Below are positions 17,832 to 25,062 of a stretch of 64,000 nucleotides of DNA, one piece after another. The translations under genes and the position numbers were made by a program. The notes beneath the pieces are model-generated. The model did not search any database, had not been told where the DNA came from, and worked only from the letters and a program-made list of their open reading frames with translations. The stretch is from positions 172,802-236,801 of the forward strand of contig SVOZ01000001.1 of NCBI GenBank assembly GCA_015066115.1, written 5' to 3'. This DNA is from Oscillospiraceae bacterium (GTDB lineage Bacteria > Bacillota > Clostridia > Oscillospirales > Ruminococcaceae). Numbering within the stretch: position 1 is the first letter of the stretch; each line of letters begins with the position of its first letter.

Positions 17832-19295
17832 ATGAAAAAACATTATGACGTTTTAGTTATCGGAACAGGAGCCGCCGGTCTTTATGGCGCTCTTCACATT
17901 TCGCCCGAGCTTGAAGTGCTTTCGGTTTGTAAAAGAGAGGTGCTTTTAAGCAATAGTGATCTGGCCCAAGGCGGAATTGCGGCTGTTACAATGAAAGATG
18001 ATAGCTATGATTCGCATATAAATGACACAATGATTGCGGGCGGCCACACAAACAATCCCGATTCTGTTTATGAGCTTATAACCGAGGGACCTAAGGATGT
18101 TATGAACCTTGCGCGTCTTGGTGTTGAGTTTGATAAAAATGAGGACGGCAGCTATAATATGACCCTTGAGGGCGGACATTCTATGCCGAGAATTCTTCAT
18201 AGAAAGGATTCAACAGGTAACGCTATCGTAACTGCGCTTTCAAAGATCGTAAGCAAACTTGCGAATGTGACTATTTCTGAAAATACACAGGTCATAAATC
18301 TTGTAAAGAAAGACGGAATGTTTTTTGCGACGTTGCTTGCTAATGATGAGCAAAGCGTTGTTTCTGCAGATTATGTTCTTATGGCAACAGGCGGAATAGG
18401 AAGGGTTTACGAGTACACAACCAATTCCAAAATTGCAACAGGCGATGGAATTGCCCTTGCTCATAAAATGGGCGCAGTTGTTGAAAATATGAACCTTATT
18501 CAGTTCCATCCCACTGCGTTTGCACATGAGGATCGCGAAAGGCTTCTCATTTCTGAGTCTGTCAGAGGCGAGGGTGCCTATCTTCTTAACTGCAATTTCG
18601 AGCGCTTTATGCATAACTATGATGAAAGATGTGAACTTGCGCCGAGAGATGTTGTTTCCCGGTGCATTATGCAGGAAGAAAAGAAAACAGGCAGCAATAA
18701 ATTCTATCTTAATATCTCTCACGAAGACCCGAAGTTTGTTATAGACCGTTTTCCTATGCTTTTTGAAAAGCTTTTGGCAGAGGGCTTTGATATGACCCGT
18801 GATAACATCCCTGTTTATCCCTGTCAGCACTATCTGATGGGTGGAATTAAGGTTGATTTAAACGGACAAACCACCATTGAGGACCTTTATGCCGCAGGAG
18901 AATGCTCGCACACGGGTGTTCACGGAAACAACAGGCTTGCAAGTAATTCGCTTCTTGAGGCGGTCGTGTTTGGAAGACTTGCCGCTCAGGAGATTAATAA
19001 AAAGGCTCAAAAAGGCAAAAAGCCTGAGGTGGCTGAGCCTGAAAATATGCTTTTAAAGAGCGGAAAAACCCCGCTTCCTCACGGCTTCAGAACAAAAATC
19101 AGGCATCTTCTCCAAAAAGGCTTTTATGTTGTTCCCGATGTTGAGGCGGCTAAGAATTCTTTAAATGAAGTAAAAGAAATTGAGAAGATCTTAGAAAACG
19201 AGGATTATACTCTCTCTATGGATCTGGTTGAGGCAAGAAATGCCGCTGTGATTGCCGGCATTATCTTAAACGACGTCATACGCGCTAATTCTTAA
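17832..19295 (+). CDS. nadB: L-aspartate oxidase
   Basis: 487 residues of the succinate dehydrogenase/fumarate reductase flavoprotein family. It has GTGAAGLYGAL (FAD), the LAQGGIAA segment, HPTAF, and the C-terminal YAAGECSHTGVHGNNRLASNS segment that marks NadB. It oxidises aspartate to iminoaspartate for de novo NAD synthesis. nadC follows 13 bp later; nadA, the usual partner, is not in this window. Confidence 0.94.
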   Translation: MKKHYDVLVIGTGAAGLYGALHISPELEVLSVCKREVLLSNSDLAQGGIAAVTMKDDSYDSHINDTMIAGGHTNNPDSVYELITEGPKDVMNLARLGVEFDKNEDGSYNMTLEGGHSMPRILHRKDSTGNAIVTALSKIVSKLANVTISENTQVINLVKKDGMFFATLLANDEQSVVSADYVLMATGGIGRVYEYTTNSKIATGDGIALAHKMGAVVENMNLIQFHPTAFAHEDRERLLISESVRGEGAYLLNCNFERFMHNYDERCELAPRDVVSRCIMQEEKKTGSNKFYLNISHEDPKFVIDRFPMLFEKLLAEGFDMTRDNIPVYPCQHYLMGGIKVDLNGQTTIEDLYAAGECSHTGVHGNNRLASNSLLEAVVFGRLAAQEINKKAQKGKKPEVAEPENMLLKSGKTPLPHGFRTKIRHLLQKGFYVVPDVEAAKNSLNEVKEIEKILENEDYTLSMDLVEARNAAVIAGIILNDVIRANS

Positions 19296-19308
19296 AAGGA
19301 GATTTTAA

Positions 19309-20145
19309 ATGAAATTATCACAGTTTTATATTGATGATATTATTAAAAAAGCTATCTTAGAGGATATAAACTATATTGATGCGGCAACAGATTATCTTCT
19401 CGATGAAAACGCCGAAACATCCGCCTATTTTGTTTCAAAGGACCAAGGCGTCCTTTGCGGAATAGACATTGCAATGCGTGTTTTTCAGCTTCTTGATGAT
19501 AAAATTGAGTTTACCTTACATAAACACGATGGCGATGAAGTCTCAAAAGGTGACTTAATTGCAGAAATGAGGGGAAATGCGGCAGCTCTCTTAAAGGGTG
19601 AAAGAACCGCACTCAATATTTTGCAGCACCTTTCTGGAATTGCAACTGCAACAAACGCCTGTGTCAAGCTTATAGAGGGAACAGGTGCAAGCGTTGCCGA
19701 AACAAGAAAGACCCTTCCGGGCCTCAGAGCACTTCAAAAATATGCCGTAACGGTCGGAGGCGGAAAAAATCACCGCTATAATTTAAGCGATGCTGCTATG
19801 ATCAAGGATAACCATATTGATGCCTGCGGAGGAATAAAAGGCGCAGTTTCTAAATTCAGAAGTAAGGCGGGACATATGCTTAAGGTTGAGGTCGAAGTCA
19901 GAAACTTCGATGAACTTTATGAGGCGCTTGAAGCAGGAGCCGATGTTATTATGCTTGATAATATGAACCCTGAGCAGATGACAGAGGCTGTTAAAGTTAT
20001 TAATGGCAGAGCAAAAACCGAGGCCTCGGGAAACATTACCCTTAATAACATTGCCGAGGTTGCCAAAACAGGCGTAGACGTTATAAGCCTTGGTGCTTTA
20101 ACTCACTCGGTGAAAGCCTTTGATATTTCGATGAAAATAAAATAA
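19309..20145 (+). CDS. nadC: Nicotinate-nucleotide pyrophosphorylase (quinolinate phosphoribosyltransferase)
   Basis: 278 residues with the NadC hallmarks ETRKTLPGLR, GGGKNHR and MIKDNH, and the VEVEVRN and DVIMLDN segments of the PRPP-binding barrel. It converts quinolinate and PRPP to nicotinate mononucleotide. Co-transcribed with nadB, ending at a bidirectional terminator. Confidence 0.96.
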   Translation: MKLSQFYIDDIIKKAILEDINYIDAATDYLLDENAETSAYFVSKDQGVLCGIDIAMRVFQLLDDKIEFTLHKHDGDEVSKGDLIAEMRGNAAALLKGERTALNILQHLSGIATATNACVKLIEGTGASVAETRKTLPGLRALQKYAVTVGGGKNHRYNLSDAAMIKDNHIDACGGIKGAVSKFRSKAGHMLKVEVEVRNFDELYEALEAGADVIMLDNMNPEQMTEAVKVINGRAKTEASGNITLNNIAEVAKTGVDVISLGALTHSVKAFDISMKIK

Positions 20146-20151
20146 CAAAAT

Positions 20152-20181
20152 AAAAGCCGCTCGCATATGCGAACGGCTTTT
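20152..20181. terminator. Bidirectional terminator between nadC and dnaC
   Basis: AAAAGCCG/CGGCTTTT arms (20152-20159, 20174-20181) enclose a 12-bp palindrome (20161-20172). It serves converging nadC and dnaC. Confidence 0.85.
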
Positions 20182-20185
20182 GCTA

Positions 20186-21163
20186 TTATAGACCTTTTTT
20201 CTTTAAAATGCGAATATCGTTTCCGAGAAAATGCAGATGTTCATAGCATCCGATAAGCCTTGAAGCGATCCTGTCAGAATATCTTTCAGAAATTTCAGAC
20301 GGGGAGAGATTCGCTGTTATGATGGTTGGATATCCCGACAAAATTCTGCTGTTGATGATATTATATAGTGCAGAGGTTGTAAACGATGTGGTGAATTCAG
20401 CACCGAGATCATCAATAACAAGCAGATTGCAATTTAATATTTTTTGCATATTTTCTTGCGGTGTCTGATCTTTAAAACGTTCGTTTTCAAGCGAAGTAAA
20501 TAGGTCAGGAGCTGACATATAAACAACATCAAAACCTATTTGTTGAACCTTTTTGGCGATTGCAAGTGAAATGTGGGTCTTGCCGATACCTGTTCCGCCG
20601 AAAATAAGAAGATTTGGTGATGAGAGGGAAAACTCCTCTGCGTACTGCTTGCAGTTTTCAAAAATGCTTTCCATAATTTTTTTGCAAGGCAAATCACTTA
20701 ATTTTTCGGGATAATATTTTAGGTCAAAGCTTACAAATGGGTCTGGATCTTCGGGGCAGAGCTGAGAAGAACTATTTTTTGATATTTCTTCTGCAACTTG
20801 TGCGAGACAAGAACAGGGCATAGCGTCCACATAACCTGTGTCATTGCACTTTTTGCAGCGGTATTTAATATCAAGAAAATCCTCGGAAAACCCGTTTTCT
20901 TTTAAAAGTATCTTTTTTCTTTGAGTTAATGCGTTGTTTCGCTCTTTTATTTGTAAAAAAATATTTTTAAAATCGCCTTTTTTGCTCAAAACTTCTCTTG
21001 AAATTGCAATTCCTGATGAAGAGAGCTGATCATCTATTTCAGAAAGCTCAGGAATTGCTTTGTAGGCGATTTCACGGTTCTCTTCGAATATTTTAAGCGC
21101 GTTTCTTCTGCGCGAGTCAATAATCGCGGCGGCGCGCTTAAGAAGATCTAATGAATATTTCAT
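20186..21163 (-). CDS. dnaC: DnaC-like replicative helicase loader
   Basis: 325 residues. An N-terminal helical region and a CxxC...C Cys cluster (KCKKCNDTGYV and PCSCL, about residues 103-120) precede an AAA+ ATPase domain with Walker A FGGTGIGKTH and Walker B LLVIDDLGAE. It loads the DnaB-type helicase. Its ATG overlaps the stop of the upstream dnaD-like gene by 4 bp; the DnaD + DnaC/I pair is a known Firmicutes primosome arrangement. Confidence 0.9.
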   Translation of the reverse strand: MKYSLDLLKRAAAIIDSRRRNALKIFEENREIAYKAIPELSEIDDQLSSSGIAISREVLSKKGDFKNIFLQIKERNNALTQRKKILLKENGFSEDFLDIKYRCKKCNDTGYVDAMPCSCLAQVAEEISKNSSSQLCPEDPDPFVSFDLKYYPEKLSDLPCKKIMESIFENCKQYAEEFSLSSPNLLIFGGTGIGKTHISLAIAKKVQQIGFDVVYMSAPDLFTSLENERFKDQTPQENMQKILNCNLLVIDDLGAEFTTSFTTSALYNIINSRILSGYPTIITANLSPSEISERYSDRIASRLIGCYEHLHFLGNDIRILKKKGL

Positions 21164-22224
21164 TTTGTCGCTCCTTTCGCGTTATTTCTTTTTTTGCTGA
21201 GATCAGGAACGGTGTAATCAGAAAAATCGTCAAATTCTTTTGCATTAAAGGTTTTATCGCTACCTTCCGATTTTTTTCTGCTTTTTTCGCTTTCTAAAAC
21301 ATCGGCAGGAGATGTTAAACCTTTTTCAACCCAGCTTGCTAATATTTTATTTATGTAAGGAAACGATAGCTTTTCTGTGTTGTCAATACACATTTCATAG
21401 GCAAGCTTTATCATTTCGATGCTGAAGCTCCAGTCATTTAGCCAAACAGAAATAAATTCCTTTTGCTTTGTTGTGAGATTTCTGTCCCAGATTCCAAAAG
21501 CTGATTTGATAAGTGATTCGTTATTTTTCTCGGTTATAAGAGAAGTTATATGCGCTTCAACCTTTTGGTGACTGTCAATTCCTTGGTCTGCCCAATTATA
21601 CGCAGTCTTTTCAATAAAGCGCAGGTTCTGTTTGTCGATAGAACTGCAGTATTCAATTATCATAACAATAACGTCTGCTGAAAGACCTGCGTAATCAAAC
21701 ATTGAAATTAGAACGGCAACCTCTGTTTGGGTTAAAAATCTTCCAAACATTCTCTCGGTTTCAGAAATAAGCCATTTAAGCTCCTCGGCACTGTCTATTC
21801 TTTGAGATAACTCAAAGCCCGAAAGTCTTACGGGTTCTTTTGTTTTTATTTTGATCTTTTCTTTTATGCTGACCTCATTGCTTTGGTTTTCGAGGTCTGA
21901 GGAAAGCTTTTTTAACAGATCATCTGACCCTTTTGTGTCTAACTGTGTCCAATCTGCATTGTTTTCTGCAGGGCAGAGAATATCATTTTGTATTGATATT
22001 ATGCCGCGATCTGCCCAAAACTTAACCGCGTCATCAATGTTGCTTTCTAAAACGCCCGAGAGATTGAATATTTTCTTGGTGTCAAGATCTTCTCCTGCAT
22101 GAGCAAGCAAAACAAGAAGAACCTTAACAAAGTCTTCTTCTGCAAGCTTTATGTGCTCGTCCACTACCGATTGCGGAACTGCAAATATTTTATTCCATTC
22201 TCCTAAATTAAGTTTGTAGCTCAT
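21160..22224 (-). CDS. dnaD: DnaD domain primosomal protein
   Basis: 354 residues. An N-terminal winged-helix-like region is followed by two DnaD-type domains: SEERMFGRFLTQTEVAVLI-like and KSAFGIWDRNLTTKQKEFI-like segments (about 150-310), each with helical YxxxIL/WxxxGL endings. DnaD proteins remodel origin DNA and recruit the helicase loader. It is first in an operon with dnaC. The function is assigned by family and neighbour. Confidence 0.85.
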   Translation of the reverse strand: MSYKLNLGEWNKIFAVPQSVVDEHIKLAEEDFVKVLLVLLAHAGEDLDTKKIFNLSGVLESNIDDAVKFWADRGIISIQNDILCPAENNADWTQLDTKGSDDLLKKLSSDLENQSNEVSIKEKIKIKTKEPVRLSGFELSQRIDSAEELKWLISETERMFGRFLTQTEVAVLISMFDYAGLSADVIVMIIEYCSSIDKQNLRFIEKTAYNWADQGIDSHQKVEAHITSLITEKNNESLIKSAFGIWDRNLTTKQKEFISVWLNDWSFSIEMIKLAYEMCIDNTEKLSFPYINKILASWVEKGLTSPADVLESEKSRKKSEGSDKTFNAKEFDDFSDYTVPDLSKKRNNAKGATK

Positions 22225-22273
22225 TTTATCATATCCTCAAGTATATTTAATAGGGTAGGGGATCAACTTATTT

Positions 22274-22279
22274 ATTATA
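22274..22279 (-). promoter_or_regulatory. Extended -10 element for dnaD-dnaC
   Basis: On the minus strand TGT-TATAAT (extended -10), about 50 bp before the dnaD start. No good -35 is seen at 17 bp. Confidence 0.5.
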
Positions 22280-22399
22280 ACACATATAGTCAACTGTTTT
22301 GTAGTTGTTTTTTAATTGTTTTTTGCACTTTTTAAGTTTTTTATTTATTTAAAGATCTGTTTTTTGTGTCTTTAAAACCATAATACACAGTAAACTGTG

Positions 22400-22445
22400 G
22401 TTTACATAATTCAGTTTACATAATTATTGTGAAGTTTACATAATT
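22400..22445. repeat. Three direct repeats resembling the XerD arm of dif
   Basis: GTTTACATAATT occurs three times, starts separated by 14 and 20 bp. The reverse complement AATTATGTAAAC matches the right (XerD-binding) arm TTATGTAAACT of the Bacillus subtilis dif site; two of the copies extend to AGTTTACATAA. No matching left arm at dif spacing is present, so this is not a complete dif. Confidence 0.6.
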
Positions 22446-22586
22446 ATAAAACAAAAAATTCTTACAATATGACGAAAATAGAGAAAATGCGATTCTTTGC
22501 TTGAAAGTTTGCTAAAAATGTACTATCATTAATAGTGCCACTTCAAAAAAATATTTGAGCTGTTTTACATAATTTTTACTGACCTT

Positions 22587-22615
22587 TCATATTGATTTTC
22601 TTTTACACATATACT
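22587..22615 (+). promoter_or_regulatory. Sigma-E-type sporulation promoter for spoIIM
   Basis: TCATATT at 22587-22593, a 14-bp spacer and CATATACT at 22608-22615, close to the Bacillus sigma-E consensus (ATA / CATACA-T). It lies 30 bp before the chosen spoIIM start, consistent with known sigma-E control of spoIIM. Confidence 0.65.
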
Positions 22616-22645
22616 TTACAAAGAATGTGCAAGGGATTGATATGT

Positions 22646-23263
22646 ATGAAAAGGATTATAGGGACAAGCGCTTTAAAAAACGGTTTATTTAAAAGGGACC
22701 GTTTTTTTATTTCGCTCATTTTGCTTGTCGGAATCGGAATTTTGATTGGAACATTTGCGGTTTCGCTGAATAAACAGGCTCCTGAATCGATTTTAACAAG
22801 CATCTGGAAGGCTTATATTGAGCAAAGAGAAACAAGCAGTATCGCCAAGTGTTTTTTCGGCACATTTTTTTCAGCTTTTTTGGTTTTGGCTTTGTCTTAT
22901 GCATTGGGTGTTTGTGCGGTTGGAACACCATTTCTTTATCTTGTTGTTGTGCTTGATTCTGTCGGAAAAGGAACAGTTCTTGCTTTTCTGTATTTTGAAT
23001 TTGGTGTTTTTGGCTTCTTTAAAGCGCTTTTGTTTTTGGTTTTGCAAAACGCCGTTATGTGTGTTCTTATTTTAAATGCTGTCGAAATATCAATTAAAAT
23101 GTCCAGGCAAACCTTTTGTTTGATTAGCGGTTTTGACTTTTGTGGCAAGACCGTAACATATAAAAAATATAATCAAAGGTATCTTATTATTTTGGTTTTG
23201 AGCATTGCTGTTTGTCTTTACGATGCAGTTATGTCAAGATTTACATATTTATTTACAAAATAG
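22646..23263 (+). CDS. spoIIM: Stage II sporulation protein M
   Basis: 205 residues with about five membrane helices and the SpoIIM-family pattern (RDRFFISLILLVGIGILIG near the start, GxxGxxVAF-like centre). SpoIIM works with SpoIID and SpoIIP in septal peptidoglycan thinning and mother-cell engulfment. I chose the ATG at 22646 because it follows AAGGG and lies downstream of the sigma-E promoter; a longer frame starting at 22592 would begin inside that promoter. xerD lies 21 bp downstream, the order known from Bacillus. Confidence 0.85.
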   Translation: MKRIIGTSALKNGLFKRDRFFISLILLVGIGILIGTFAVSLNKQAPESILTSIWKAYIEQRETSSIAKCFFGTFFSAFLVLALSYALGVCAVGTPFLYLVVVLDSVGKGTVLAFLYFEFGVFGFFKALLFLVLQNAVMCVLILNAVEISIKMSRQTFCLISGFDFCGKTVTYKKYNQRYLIILVLSIAVCLYDAVMSRFTYLFTK

Positions 23264-23284
23264 ATTTAGAAAGGAAGTGTTTAA

Positions 23285-24172
23285 GTGTTTGATCTGCTCC
23301 AAGAATACAAAGAGTATCTGAGCAATAATGGTGTTTCTAAAAGCACTTATGATGCATATGTGCGCGATGTAACATCATTTTTAAGCTATGTAGACATTTC
23401 CGTTTCTCACAATATTGAGGATGTAAAACCCGAGGATATTGAAGGGTTTAAAAAGGCGCTTGAAAAATACGGCAAGACCCCTGCAACAATTAACCGCTGT
23501 TTTGCATCTGTTAAAAGCTTTTATCGCTTTTTAAAGATTTCCGGAATTTCGATGCATGATCCTGCTTTGAATTTGTGCAAAGTTAAGCAACAAAGAAAAA
23601 TGCCCACCATTCTTTCGGGCAAAGAGGTGGACAGGCTTTTAAGAATCCCTGATATTTCAACACCTAAGGGATGCAGAGACAAGGCTATGCTTGAGCTTTT
23701 GTACGCAACAGGAATGCGTGTTTCTGAGCTTATAGAGCTTGATCTTGATGATATTCAGCTAAACAAAAGCATTGTTTGTTGTCATAGCGGAAACATAATA
23801 AGAACCATTCCAATTTATTCTGCGGCTAAAAATGCTGTTCGTGATTATCTTCTGAGAGTTTATCCATACTATTCCAAGAGCGATAATAACGCGCTTTTCA
23901 TCAATATGAACGGCTCAAGGCTTACAAGACAGGGATTTTGGAAAATCGTTAAGTTCTATGCCGAGGAGCTTTCACTTAATACGGAAATAACACCGCATAC
24001 ACTCAGACATTCTTTTGCGGCACATCTTATCGAAAACGGGGCAAGGGTAGAGGATGTAAAAGAAATGTTGGGGCACGCTGATATTGCATCAACCCAAATT
24101 TATGCACAAATTGTAAATAATCGTTTTAAAGATACATACACCCGTTGCCATCCTCGCGCAAAAAGTGTATAA
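23285..24172 (+). CDS. xerD: XerD-like site-specific tyrosine recombinase
   Basis: 295 residues, the normal XerC/D length, with an N-terminal SAM-like core-binding domain and a C-terminal catalytic domain. Catalytic R145, H238, R241, H264 and nucleophile Y273 are present. The beta2-beta3 hairpin usually reads GKGNKER; here it is SGNIIR, so the catalytic Lys (K172 of E. coli XerD) is replaced by S168. Genomic position next to spoIIM fits housekeeping xerD, which resolves chromosome dimers at dif. GTG start behind AAAGGAAG. The missing Lys leaves its activity open. Confidence 0.8.
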   Translation: MFDLLQEYKEYLSNNGVSKSTYDAYVRDVTSFLSYVDISVSHNIEDVKPEDIEGFKKALEKYGKTPATINRCFASVKSFYRFLKISGISMHDPALNLCKVKQQRKMPTILSGKEVDRLLRIPDISTPKGCRDKAMLELLYATGMRVSELIELDLDDIQLNKSIVCCHSGNIIRTIPIYSAAKNAVRDYLLRVYPYYSKSDNNALFINMNGSRLTRQGFWKIVKFYAEELSLNTEITPHTLRHSFAAHLIENGARVEDVKEMLGHADIASTQIYAQIVNNRFKDTYTRCHPRAKSV

Positions 24173-24204
24173 TAGAGAAAATACAGTCACAGGGAGGAAA
24201 TAAA

Positions 24205-25020
24205 TTGGCTGGATTATTTGGAATGTTTGACCCCACCAGAGAGGGTCCCGGAGTGTCTAAAAACGCTCCTCAGAAAAAGAGATTTTTTCTTTTTTTTGAA
24301 ATATATTTCAGAAAATTCTCAAAAATCATTTTGCTGAATATAATATACTTTTTGGTTTGTATTCCACTTGTTACAATAGGCCCTGCAACCGCCGCAATGA
24401 CGTATTGTATGCGTAACTTTGCAAGAGAAGAGCACGCTGACCTTTCGGATTTCTTTGATCAATTTAAAAAGAATTTCTGGCAGGGACTTGCAATTGGAAC
24501 AATACTGTCTGTTTCCTTTGGAATCGTGATATTTGGATTGTTTTTCTATTTTGCACTCTACCAAGCGGGAAACTTTTTGGGACTTGTCGGCTTTTGTCTT
24601 TGCGTAACTGCAGCCTTTGTTCTTTTGTTTATGAGCTATTATATTTACATGCTGATGGTGACCTTTAAGATGACCATCCGCCAGCTTTTAAAGAACTCGT
24701 TTCTGTTTTCGTTTATAGGTCTCGGAAGAAATATTATTACAACTATAATTCTTGTATTCGTTTATGGATGGTTTCTAATTTGCGGTGTGCTGCAGCTTAT
24801 CCTTCCACTTTATACAGATTTTGTTCCGTCACTTAGTTCAGCCTGTCTTGCATTTACAATGTATATCTTCTTTATCCCTTCGCTTGGAAGCTTTGTTACA
24901 AACTTTAACATTTATCCTTGCGTTAAGCAGGTGCTTATTGATCCTGCTATGAAGGAACTTGAGGAACAAAGGGCACAGCAAGAAAAAATATTTGAAGATC
25001 AAGAATTTGATGAAGAATAA
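24205..25020 (+). CDS. DUF624 (YesL-like) membrane protein
   Basis: 271 residues with about six hydrophobic segments and the DUF624 pattern: a LNIIYFLVCIPLVTIGPATAAMT-like first helix with conserved Pro/Gly residues, then later helices and a charged C-terminal tail. The molecular role of the family is unknown; some relatives lie in carbohydrate-use operons. The TTG at 24205 follows GGGAGG at 8 bp; an upstream in-frame ATG would overlap xerD and lacks a ribosome binding site. Confidence 0.75.
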   Translation: MAGLFGMFDPTREGPGVSKNAPQKKRFFLFFEIYFRKFSKIILLNIIYFLVCIPLVTIGPATAAMTYCMRNFAREEHADLSDFFDQFKKNFWQGLAIGTILSVSFGIVIFGLFFYFALYQAGNFLGLVGFCLCVTAAFVLLFMSYYIYMLMVTFKMTIRQLLKNSFLFSFIGLGRNIITTIILVFVYGWFLICGVLQLILPLYTDFVPSLSSACLAFTMYIFFIPSLGSFVTNFNIYPCVKQVLIDPAMKELEEQRAQQEKIFEDQEFDEE

Positions 25021-25023
25021 ATT

Positions 25024-25056
25024 AAAAGCCTAAACCGAAAGGTTTAGGCTTTTTTA
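25024..25056. terminator. Bidirectional terminator between DUF624 gene and PBP gene
   Basis: A perfect 13-bp stem closes on a GAAA tetraloop (25037-25040), with A- and T-runs outside, between two converging genes. Confidence 0.9.
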
Positions 25057-25062
25057 TTTAAT

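Larger units (their letters stand above)
22225..22645. other. Divergent intergenic region with GTTTACATAATT repeats
   Basis: This 421-bp stretch separates the minus-strand dnaD operon from spoIIM. It holds an extended -10 for dnaD (22274-22279), a perfect dyad CACAGT-AA-ACTGTG (22386-22399), three direct copies of GTTTACATAATT (22400-22411, 22414-22425, 22434-22445), a shorter fourth copy TTTACATAATT (22564-22574) and a sigma-E-type promoter. No convincing ORF is present between 22280 and 22580. Confidence 0.75.

Noticed and set aside
22386..22445. A complete dif site.
   Set aside because: Only XerD-arm-like halves are seen; no XerC arm lies at the 6-bp central spacing.
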